Shown piece by piece: positions 1 through 4,863 of a stretch of DNA of 5,457 nucleotides. The stretch comes from Parachlamydiaceae bacterium (GTDB taxonomy: Bacteria > Chlamydiota > Chlamydiia > Chlamydiales > Parachlamydiaceae): the NCBI GenBank assembly GCA_013817115.1, contig JACDDG010000189.1, positions 1 through 5,457 of the forward strand. Reading direction: 5' to 3'. The stretch's first letter is position 1. Every line of letters starts with the position of its first letter. The notes under the pieces were generated by a model. It worked only from the letters and a program-made list of their open reading frames with translations, was not told where the DNA came from and ran no database searches. The position numbers were made by a program, and so were the translations under genes.

Positions 1-1
1 C

Positions 2-67
2 CACACGTTGCCTGATGCGAGCGGCAGAGCCTTGGCTGTGGACTACAAAAAGATTTTAAGGCAATGA
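2..67 (+). CDS. C-terminal end of an unidentified protein (5' truncated by window)
   Basis: The second plus-strand frame is open from the window edge to a TGA at 65-67. It encodes HTLPDASGRALAVDYKKILRQ, a sequence that looks protein-like. Over 1-60 the GC content is about 53%, well above the following intergenic DNA. The other plus-strand frames stop within the same stretch. I do not recognise the family from 21 residues. There is no convincing terminator hairpin directly after the stop. It could also be chance, because the open stretch is short. Confidence 0.35.
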   Translation, partial: HTLPDASGRALAVDYKKILRQ

Positions 68-800
68 ACTTTTCAAAAAAATTAAGTTAAAAGTATCTTT
101 GGAATGACGTGCTACAATTGCTGTTTCGCAGCTTGTGTCCGCGCCTCTGCATTAAAAATCAGCTGAGTCATTACCTGTATGGCAAGCAACTCATTCTCGT
201 TTTCAAACTAGGACAATATTTCCCCTGGAATTATGATTCCTTTTTACCTTTAATTCTACACCCTACCCTCCGGGACTATCTAGCTATTTTTTGGAATCCC
301 ATGCTTCGCTTAGCCCTCCAGGGCTGAAAGAATTCTTTCGTTAACAACTGAGTTTCGTTTGTAAAGTATCTCTTGCAAATCATCTCGAACCTTTTTGTGT
401 CTTCATTTTGTGTTGAATTCGTAATAAGAATACTCTACATTCGTGCCCTTCTCTTCGACTTTTTACAATACAAAATTCTTCCATTAAACCATAAGTTCAT
501 CTCTGCTAATCTTAAAAAATAATCTTACGTAATTACGAAGCCAATTTTAAACTCAAAGGGAAAATTATTCAAAAACAATCCCATTAATTTGCCTGCACAT
601 TAATTACACGATTCTTGTGAATTACTAAGCCCCAAACTAAATCAACTATAAAGGATATAGACACCAAAGACCTTAAGGCCAAAAGACTCCCAAGGACCTT
701 CAGGATATCATAGATAGTCTATATTAAATTGTCGTTAAGGTCGTTGATAATTTATTTAAGTCAATCCAGACCCACAAACAATAAATTAGCATTTCATTTT
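68..800. other. Long intergenic region, no supported gene
   Basis: About 730 bp in which I see no credible gene. Short open stretches have no ribosome binding site or recognisable domain. Positions 100-330 are less AT-rich than the rest and could be a decayed element; the minus-strand frames there carry several stops. Small symmetric sequences are visible: a hairpin at 312-325 (AGCCCT-CC-AGGGCT) and a 14-nt palindrome at 326-339 (GAAAGAATTCTTTC). The segment from about 655 to 745 is a degenerate palindromic element listed separately. Confidence 0.6.
655..745. repeat. Degenerate palindromic element, copy 1 (upstream of F-box gene)
   Basis: The segment has nested inverted repeats. ATATAGAC (655-662) pairs with GTCTATAT (717-724), and GACCTTAA (669-676) pairs with TTAAGGTC (735-742). 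Two of its blocks recur in the same order and orientation in the hairpin after the F-box gene. AAGGACCTTCAGGATAT (692-708) resembles 1855-1871 at 14 of 17 positions, and TGTCGTTAAGGTCGTT (730-745) resembles 1898-1913 at 13 of 16. This suggests two diverged copies of one dispersed palindromic element bracketing the gene. The similarity is modest, so convergence of AT-rich hairpins is possible. Confidence 0.4.
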
Positions 801-820
801 AATTATTAATGTGATAAAAT
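792..820 (+). promoter_or_regulatory. Candidate promoter of the F-box gene (extended -10)
   Basis: An extended -10, TG-A-TAAAAT, lies at 812-820. A weak -35-like TTTCAT at 792-797 sits 17 bp upstream. Transcription would start near 827, leaving a 5' leader of about 40 nt before the ATG at 867. The weak -35 is tolerable with an extended -10, but a -10-like match in such AT-rich DNA is not strong evidence. Confidence 0.4.
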
Positions 821-866
821 AGATTTAGTATTAACATAAATATTGCAACTTAATAAAAGGTCAAAA

Positions 867-1838
867 ATGAAAAGCATAAATATATACGAAGCAAACACTT
901 GTTCCACAATCACAAACCGTTTTGATATAACACCTAATGATATCACTATGGGTTGTATTTTACCAAATCTGAATGAAAAAGAACTTGCAACCAGCATATC
1001 TGTCTGCAAACACTTTAAATATATGGCTGAGAATAACTTAATTTGGAAATACATTAGAGAAAACAGAAAAATTATAGCAAGTAGTATTGTCTTGTCAGGA
1101 AGTAATTCCGAAAAAAATATAGTTCTAAAATCAGTAAAAAAAAGTATCCAAACTTTTGGACCAATATATCTTCTTTTAAAACTTAAAAATACTGAAAACG
1201 AAATGCATTCAATATATAGCAAAACAAATAACCAATCCGACTATAATAACTATATAAAATTCCAAAACCACTCTAAGAATTTTGATATCTTAGAGACTGA
1301 AATTAAGCATCAATATCTGCCAAAAATTCTCCCCAAATGTTACTTCACTGCTGAAGAATTTCTTATGAATGCATTGAAAAATGAATCTAATAAAATTGAT
1401 AAAGACGGACTTATAGATTATCTACATTGTGAAATGACAACCCCCGAAAATTTGACTGATTTTACTATAATTGAAAAATTTTTCGAAGTTGGTGCAATGC
1501 CGTCTTTAGAAGTTATTGAGGCAGCACTCCTTGCGAACTCTCCAAAAGAAGTAATGAAATTTTTGTATCTCAAACAATTTAGCATGGAAGCAACTAACCT
1601 TTTTTCAAGTGATATATTGGATGAAATTCTTTTTAAAATTAAAACCACAATGGATACTTATGATGGCGAGAAAATTACTATGACTGACGAAACAATCATA
1701 TACAAAGATTCTCAAAAACAAAGAAAGTATGATTCATTAATATCAAAATTTAATGATTTTTTTGTGCCTTATTGCAAAGAATGTCATTTGAAACTTGAGA
1801 TTAGTAAAGAGCAAAAAACTTATTCCGTTAAAAAATGA
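867..1838 (+). CDS. F-box domain protein, candidate secreted effector (323 aa)
   Basis: Residues 22-63 fit the F-box consensus (LPxEI...IL..L...DL....VCK.F..LA.D..LWK.I). Visible are TPNDI, ILPNLNEKEL, SVCKHFKYMAENN and IWKYI. In eukaryotes this fold binds SKP1 and links substrates to the SCF (SKP1-CUL1-F-box) ubiquitin ligase. Bacterial F-box proteins known from Legionella and relatives are secreted effectors that borrow the host ligase. The rest of the protein is hydrophilic and mostly helical. Residues about 180-240 (IIEKFFEVGAMPSLEVIEAA and after) resemble degenerate ankyrin-like helix pairs and may be the substrate-binding part. A CxxC lies at 303-306 and the C-terminus is lysine-rich. 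No signal peptide or membrane segment is seen. The ATG at 867 is chosen because AAAGG (856-860) lies 6 nt upstream; a TTG at 843 has no such site. The gene is visibly more AT-rich than the genes around it. The F-box is well supported; secretion and target are inferred. Confidence 0.8.
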   Translation: MKSINIYEANTCSTITNRFDITPNDITMGCILPNLNEKELATSISVCKHFKYMAENNLIWKYIRENRKIIASSIVLSGSNSEKNIVLKSVKKSIQTFGPIYLLLKLKNTENEMHSIYSKTNNQSDYNNYIKFQNHSKNFDILETEIKHQYLPKILPKCYFTAEEFLMNALKNESNKIDKDGLIDYLHCEMTTPENLTDFTIIEKFFEVGAMPSLEVIEAALLANSPKEVMKFLYLKQFSMEATNLFSSDILDEILFKIKTTMDTYDGEKITMTDETIIYKDSQKQRKYDSLISKFNDFFVPYCKECHLKLEISKEQKTYSVKK

Positions 1839-1853
1839 TAAAGTCACAATAAA

Positions 1854-1914
1854 AAAGGACCTTAAAGACATAGGAAAGCCTCAGAGGCCTCCCATGATGT
1901 CATTAAGGTTCTTT
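1854..1914. terminator. Shared bidirectional terminator hairpin; palindromic element copy 2
   Basis: The arms 1854-1871 and 1897-1914 pair over 18 positions with one mismatch and one G-U pair. An inner GCC(T)/(A)GGC hairpin lies at 1878-1888. The structure starts 15 nt after the F-box stop codon and lies 42 nt beyond the stop of the convergent carrier-like gene. Read on the minus strand, the stem is followed by TTTTTT (1856-1851), a proper intrinsic terminator for the carrier gene. On the plus strand the following sequence is only T-rich, so termination there is likely weaker. Its blocks also match the element at 655-745. Confidence 0.65.
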
Positions 1915-1956
1915 GTTGTTAAAGTTTATATTCTTCTTTATTCTTTTTTGTTCTCA

Positions 1957-2703
1957 TTATTTTCCTTTTTTCTCTACCCCCATTAACACCTGGCTGATAG
2001 ATTTGTAACAGATCGAAAAAAGACCTACAGTTACCGCTTTTGTAAACGCGCCTCGCATTAACTGTTTCATAACCACATCTTGATTTGCTTGCGAAAGTGT
2101 CAATGCAGTATCAAATGGGTGCCCGATAAGGCTCCCAACCGCCCCAGAAATACCCGCAGCAGCATAATCAACAGCTGAATTATCTCCGAATATAGCCTTC
2201 ATCTGTGTTCCCAATGGATTGCTAATACGTAAGGAAAATAAAAAGCTGGTTTCTCTAGCAACAATAGCCATGCCTTGTTTAGGTTTTGAGCTCAGTTCTT
2301 TAACAGATTGCCCGAATGACATTCCAACTGTTCTTCCATTGAATGCGGCTAAGCACGGAGCAGAAATAGCTCCTACAAAAACTGCACCAAATAGCATTGA
2401 TGTGAAGCTTCCTTTTTTTAATACATCTGCTGTAGCCCACTCAACAAATGCTTGAGTAAGCATTTGTGTGCCGACTATTCCACCAATGACTGGGGCCGCT
2501 TTGATTCCTTCAAGCAATCTTACTTTACACCCAAGTTTGGGAATATTCATCCCTCGCTGTAAGTGACTTTTTGCATTAAAGCCATAGTAAACAGGTACTA
2601 TAGCCAATGATGCCGCAACCGGCGGAGTTAAATAAGGAGCCATATAGCTCCAGCCGGTGTAAAATGACGTCGGTTTGACGTATGAATTTAAATCTGATGA
2701 CAT
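1957..2703 (-). CDS. Mitochondrial carrier family-like membrane protein, candidate effector (248 aa)
   Basis: The protein shows a degenerate threefold layout of about 75-80 residues per unit, as in mitochondrial carriers (solute carrier family 25). The clearest unit is the third. AAAGISGAVGSLIGHPFDTA (181-200) matches the carrier pattern GxxxxxxxxxPxDT, followed by the loop and then MRGAFTKAVTVGLFSICYKS (217-236), which resembles the typical ending RGxxxxxxR...YE. Units one and two keep the proline (P37 in IVPVYYGFNAKSHLQRG, P116 in SAPCLAAFNGRTVG) but lack the acidic residue of PxD/E. Even the third lacks the basic residue of PxDxxK/R. Carriers are eukaryotic; the characterised bacterial example is the Legionella effector LncP, which is sent to host mitochondria. 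A similar role is inferred here, but transport activity is doubtful given the lost signature. The ATG at 2703 is chosen because AGGA lies 8 nt upstream; a GTG at 2754 would add 17 residues and has no good site. Confidence 0.65.
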   Translation of the reverse strand: MSSDLNSYVKPTSFYTGWSYMAPYLTPPVAASLAIVPVYYGFNAKSHLQRGMNIPKLGCKVRLLEGIKAAPVIGGIVGTQMLTQAFVEWATADVLKKGSFTSMLFGAVFVGAISAPCLAAFNGRTVGMSFGQSVKELSSKPKQGMAIVARETSFLFSLRISNPLGTQMKAIFGDNSAVDYAAAGISGAVGSLIGHPFDTALTLSQANQDVVMKQLMRGAFTKAVTVGLFSICYKSISQVLMGVEKKGK

Positions 2704-2739
2704 AATGTCTATCCTATTTTGATTGTTTATAATTACATT

Positions 2740-2751
2740 GGCAAAATTGCC
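2740..2751. promoter_or_regulatory. Short inverted repeat in the carrier-gene upstream region
   Basis: GGCAA-AA-TTGCC lies 37 nt upstream of the carrier-like start codon, between it and the first small-RNA terminator. An AT-rich stretch containing TATAAA on the minus strand lies between repeat and start codon and could be a -10. No matching -35 at good spacing is visible. It may be an operator, but a 5-bp arm can arise by chance. Confidence 0.25.
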
Positions 2752-2769
2752 CACTACAATTAAGTAGCA

Positions 2770-2868
2770 AAAAAAAACCGCACCTCACATATGTGAGGTG
2801 CGGTTTCTCAGGTCAACCTAGTTCGCAAAAATGCTTACATAGGCCCGCACCTCATTTTAACGTGGAGT
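2770..2868 (-). ncRNA. Predicted small RNA / attenuator unit, copy 1
   Basis: On the minus strand this unit has, in order: AGGTGCGGGCCT (2852-2841); a small hairpin with a U-rich loop, GCATTTTTGC; a short AGGTTGACCT symmetry; and a perfect GC-rich terminator followed by nine Ts. The predicted transcript is about 100 nt. The 5' GGTGCGG is identical to the 3' arm of the terminator, so it can compete for the CCGCACC arm between them. Copy 2, about 180 bp upstream on the same strand, has the same blocks in the same order. No ribosome binding site or convincing reading frame is present. The RNA could be a free trans-acting sRNA (U-rich loop and U-tail would suit Hfq) or the leader of the carrier-like gene, whose start is about 67 nt beyond the T-run. 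I do not recognise a known RNA family. Confidence 0.55.
2775..2806 (-). terminator. Intrinsic terminator of RNA copy 1 (32-nt perfect palindrome)
   Basis: AAACCGCACCTCACAT (2775-2790) is followed directly by its exact reverse complement (2791-2806). On the minus strand the stem runs into nine Ts (2777-2769), a very strong intrinsic terminator. In the plus direction the stem is followed by TTTCTCAGG, so termination there would be weaker. It stands upstream of the carrier-like gene and insulates it from upstream minus-strand transcription unless antitermination occurs. Confidence 0.8.
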
Positions 2869-2874
2869 ACCACA

Positions 2875-2904
2875 ATAATTTGGAAGATATAGAGATTGAA
2901 GCAA
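2875..2904 (-). promoter_or_regulatory. Candidate promoter of RNA copy 1
   Basis: On the minus strand TTGCTT (-35-like) and AATTAT (-10-like, 2880-2875) are about 18 bp apart. The -10 ends in TTATTGT, the same as in the corresponding place upstream of copy 2. This places the start near 2868. Both hexamers are imperfect, and the conserved position between the two copies is the main support. Confidence 0.35.
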
Positions 2905-2950
2905 TTCGACATTTTAAAAATTCTTTTGTTGATTTTAAAATTTAAGGCCA

Positions 2951-3040
2951 AAAAAAAACCGCACCTCAGTTGAGGTGCGGTTATTAATAACCTGATGTTG
3001 CAAAAAAGCAAATCACACAGGCCCGCACCTACTATGAGTA
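2951..3040 (-). ncRNA. Predicted small RNA / attenuator unit, copy 2
   Basis: This is a homologue of the unit at 2770-2868, read on the minus strand. It starts with a small hairpin CCTACT-CAT-AGTAGG, which overlaps the conserved AGGTGCGGGCCT (3030-3019). Next come a hairpin with a six-U loop (TTGC-TTTTTT-GCAA), a perfect 14-nt palindrome GGTTATTAATAACC (2992-2979) that shares its last bases with the terminator stem, and the terminator with nine Ts. The linkers differ from copy 1 in sequence but keep similar structure, including the paired GC around the U loop. That pattern suggests selection on RNA shape. The predicted transcript is about 90 nt. No credible coding frame is seen, and its function is unknown. 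Confidence 0.55.
2957..2982 (-). terminator. Intrinsic terminator of RNA copy 2
   Basis: AACCGCACCTCA (2957-2968) and TGAGGTGCGGTT (2971-2982) form a perfect 12-bp stem around two bases. On the minus strand nine Ts follow (2958-2950). The ten inner stem bases CCGCACCTCA are identical to those of the terminator at 2775-2806; only the loop region differs. Confidence 0.8.
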
Positions 3041-3046
3041 GGGACA

Positions 3047-3074
3047 ATAATAAGGCTGAATGTGAGAACTACAA
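3047..3074 (-). promoter_or_regulatory. Candidate promoter of RNA copy 2
   Basis: On the minus strand TATTAT (3052-3047) is a good -10, with TTGTAG 16 bp upstream as a poor -35. Transcription would start near 3040, just before the 5' hairpin of the RNA. The -10 and the following TTATTGT block recur upstream of copy 1. Confidence 0.4.
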
Positions 3075-3275
3075 AGATTTTGCAAGTCATTTTTTTTTAT
3101 TAATCCATTTAAACGTGCTTATTTAAGATTTTAGCAACTAACATGATTTTTTGTCAATAGAAAAACTTTTCTTTTTTAGCACTACTTAGAAGTTGTTTAT
3201 AATGTTCTACTGCTACTAGCTTTCGCTGTAGTACGTCATTCCACTCATGCTTTTTCAACTCAATCCAAATAGACC
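3075..3275. other. AT-rich intergenic region, no gene seen
   Basis: About 200 bp between the RNA pair and the end of the AbiE toxin gene. It holds T-runs (3090-3098), a weak A/T hairpin at 3159-3172, and a hairpin with a GAAA loop on the minus strand (3213-3231) that is not followed by Ts. It also contains one half of the 17-nt repeat pair at 3227-3243. No clear terminator for the AbiE operon is visible. Confidence 0.5.
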
Positions 3276-4121
3276 CTACTTTGAAAAGAGCATTTCTAAG
3301 AAAAATTCTTTGTTCCACAAATCAAGTGTGCGAGATTGTCGGGTACGTAGAAACGGTTGAACGTCCCTTTTGGCAACATCCCAATCTATGGTTTCGATTT
3401 TTTCTTTAAGTTTTTCTTTCACCCAATTGTAATCAATATTCAGTTCTTTCCCTTTCCAGGGACCTTGCTGAACAAGGGCATTCTGCAAGTTCAACAAGTT
3501 GAGTTCAATTTTTCTCGACATATACCAATCGAAATCAAACCAATCTCTTCCTTTAGTATATTCACGACACAAAAGGGCATGCATTTTTCCTGCGAACAAA
3601 CTAGGAAGGTCCTGCACAACAATTGAAAAAGGCTCGGGAAATCTTATAATTTTCGTTTCGAATCCGGAACCCATCGGAGGATTAGTGTCGATTTCAAGTT
3701 TGATATTCACAACTTGAACATCAAATCGTGTTCTTTCATATATTAGCTTTAACACCTTGCCAAACGAGCTTTCTTTAAGAAAAGCCCTTTTTAAGTTATC
3801 CTCAACTTTTTATCGGTCTCTAACTTCTAGATGAAAACCATATCCACTAAACTCCAAATATATTTCATGAAAAAAATGACTCCACTTAAAATTCGTATCA
3901 GCTTGAAATAGCACAAAATCCATGTCCTCTGAAAACCGAGTCAAACCATGCAAGATCCTCAGGCTGGTACCACCTTGAAAGGCGGCATACTTAAAGAATT
4001 CAGCCCGACTTAAAGCGGACAGCGTAATTTCTTGAACGATCTCCTTAAACGCATTCAGCTCCTCTTCTTTTCCACTAGGTTTATATTCTTTAATCCGTTC
4101 TTCAATTACTTTTATTTCCAT
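3276..4121 (-). pseudogene. abiEii: AbiEii-type nucleotidyltransferase toxin, interrupted by an in-frame stop
   Basis: AbiEii toxins (DUF1814 family) are nucleotidyltransferase-like proteins of type IV toxin-antitoxin and phage abortive-infection systems; the family arrests growth, and related MenT toxins add nucleotides to tRNA. Here the frame gives 280 residues, the usual length, with the expected motifs. FQGGTSLRILHG (48-59) and TRFSEDMDF (61-69) form the catalytic core. Further on come IDTNPPMG (144-151), DLPSLFAGKMHALLCR with the family lysine K179, and KGRDWFDFDWY with D196. The reading frame is split by TAA at 3812-3810 (codon 104), between EVRDR and KVEDNLKRAFLK. Both sides stay in one frame, so this is a single nonsense change, not a frameshift. 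The catalytic core and the later lysine/aspartate motifs end up in different pieces, so the toxin should be inactive. A GTG at 3755 could restart the second half but has only a weak ribosome site. The ATG at 4121 is chosen because GAGAGG (4135-4130) lies 8 nt upstream; it overlaps abiEi by 20 nt, as expected for translational coupling. Confidence 0.85.
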
Positions 4122-4752
4122 CCACAAGACCTCTCAGAATGTTACTTAAAAATTTCCGAACTTTGCTACTTTGATACTGTTCTGAAAGAACTTGTAGCAT
4201 TGTTAAATCGCTTTCTAACATATTTTCTATCTCAATCCTCATATCTAAGTGAAGATCTTCCGGTCGATTCCAATTTCTATTATAGGCATAATAGTGATCT
4301 GCAAGAGCCTTCCAGGGGTCCGCAATAAAAAATGCCTCGTCTTCGCTTCCAACTCTCTGCACACCTAAATAATATAGGTTATCCGGGACATGTACATACT
4401 GAAAAAGGCCTAATGTAGTATCAAACTCTCGAGCTCGCTTAGAAGTTGCGCACGTCGTTGTATAAACTGCCTCAGGGATCCATTGGTGGTAGTAAAGAGC
4501 TGATTCAAAGCTGATATAACTCGGACCGTAAATTGAGTGGGCAATCCGGAAATTACTTGGCGAAATTTTTCTGAATGGTTTCCCAATTAAATAAACACCA
4601 CGCCGCAATCGCACCAAGACGCCCTTTTTTAAGGCCCTATTGACTGCTGCATAGCGCCTTGGAGCGCTGTCAATCATAACCATAGTGATATCTACGTCTC
4701 TGATCACACTTAACGGCCATTCCTGAAGTAAATTCTCAAAAGACGAATCCAT
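4102..4752 (-). CDS. abiEi: AbiEi family antitoxin / autorepressor (216 aa)
   Basis: This is the antitoxin partner of AbiEii. Family members have an N-terminal winged helix-turn-helix that represses their own promoter and a C-terminal part needed to counter the toxin; type IV antitoxins do not form a tight complex with it. Residues about 13-57 form the winged helix, with the wing NRALKKGVLVRLRRGVYLIG (38-57). The AbiEi core follows: YGPSYISFESALYYHQWIPE (75-94), the strand region with TTTCATSKRAREFDTTLG, then FFIADPWKALADHYYAYN (141-158), the usual position of the A.PEKALLD motif. The length is typical and the frame is intact. The start at 4752 keeps the whole winged helix. Its ribosome site GGTGA (4760-4756) is only 3 nt from the ATG, while abiEii has a stronger and better spaced one. 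Two related inverted repeats lie directly upstream and are the likely operators. The toxin gene overlaps its 3' end. Confidence 0.85.
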   Translation of the reverse strand: MDSSFENLLQEWPLSVIRDVDITMVMIDSAPRRYAAVNRALKKGVLVRLRRGVYLIGKPFRKISPSNFRIAHSIYGPSYISFESALYYHQWIPEAVYTTTCATSKRAREFDTTLGLFQYVHVPDNLYYLGVQRVGSEDEAFFIADPWKALADHYYAYNRNWNRPEDLHLDMRIEIENMLESDLTMLQVLSEQYQSSKVRKFLSNILRGLVDGNKSN

Positions 4753-4766
4753 ATATCACCATTTGA

Positions 4767-4809
4767 AACGTGTTAGATGCTTATGCTTTTCGTAAGTATC
4801 TAACACGTT
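4767..4809. promoter_or_regulatory. Inverted repeat 1 upstream of abiEi, likely AbiEi operator
   Basis: Arms AACGTGTTAGATGCTTA (4767-4783) and TAAGTATCTAACACGTT (4793-4809) pair with one mismatch around nine bases. The repeat begins 14 nt from the abiEi start codon and abuts a candidate -10 (GATAAT on the minus strand, 4815-4810), so a bound repressor would cover the transcription start. In the transcript it would also form a strong hairpin next to the abiEi ribosome site. AbiEi from streptococci is known to bind two inverted repeats in its promoter, and the pair here fits that. Confidence 0.65.
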
Positions 4810-4841
4810 ATTATCATAAATCAAATTTCCCTGCTAGAAAC
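4810..4841 (-). promoter_or_regulatory. Candidate abiE operon promoter
   Basis: Between the two inverted repeats the minus strand reads TTTATGATAATAACG, offering TATGAT (4818-4813) or GATAAT (4815-4810) as a -10. The matching -35 would fall inside inverted repeat 2 and is poor (GTTTCT or TCTAGC). If right, repeat 2 covers the -35 and repeat 1 the start site, a layout suited to autorepression. Confidence 0.4.
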
Positions 4842-4863
4842 TTGCGAAAATCGTAAGTTTCTA
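4835..4863. promoter_or_regulatory. Inverted repeat 2 upstream of abiEi, likely second AbiEi operator
   Basis: Arms TAGAAACTTGCGA (4835-4847) and TCGTAAGTTTCTA (4851-4863) pair with one mismatch around AAA. Its right arm with flank, TCGTAAGTTTCTAACA (4851-4866), matches the right arm of repeat 1, TCGTAAGTATCTAACA (4790-4805), at 15 of 16 positions. The repeats are therefore two versions of one binding site, with the shared motif 61 bp apart, close to six helical turns. Confidence 0.65.

Noticed and set aside
109..327. 72-codon plus-strand frame in the first intergenic region
   Set aside because: The start has no ribosome binding site, the composition is not protein-like and no domain is recognisable; the region looks like non-coding or decayed sequence.
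806..1222. 138-codon minus-strand frame
   Set aside because: It lies opposite the well-supported F-box gene, including its promoter, and its Phe/Ile/Leu-rich sequence is what the complement of an AT-rich gene gives.
1418..1648. 76-codon minus-strand frame
   Set aside because: It lies wholly opposite the F-box gene and has no start signals.
2219..2455. 78-codon plus-strand frame
   Set aside because: It is antisense to the carrier-like gene and without independent support.
2818..2850. Leader peptide in the RNA units (VRAYVSIFAN in copy 1, VRACVICFFATSGY in copy 2)
   Set aside because: The frames share VRA-V, but only because the DNA block is conserved. There is no ribosome site before either GTG and no run of one regulatory amino acid as in classic attenuator leaders. 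Kept only as a remote possibility.
2770..3040. CRISPR array
   Set aside because: There are only two units, with long non-identical linkers and terminators; no regular repeat-spacer pattern.
2835..3047. 70-codon minus-strand frame across the RNA units
   Set aside because: It runs through a perfect terminator with nine Ts and across both homologous units, and the units do not conserve it as protein.
3357..3717. Two plus-strand frames opposite abiEii
   Set aside because: Both are complements of a region with clear AbiEii motifs.
3756..3812. Frameshift in abiEii
   Set aside because: The distance between the internal TAA and the downstream GTG frame is a multiple of three and the sequence between (KVEDNLKRAFLKESSFGK) fits the family, so it is a nonsense change and not a frameshift.
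4032..4328. 98-codon plus-strand frame
   Set aside because: It is antisense to the abiEi/abiEii overlap, where both genes are strongly supported.
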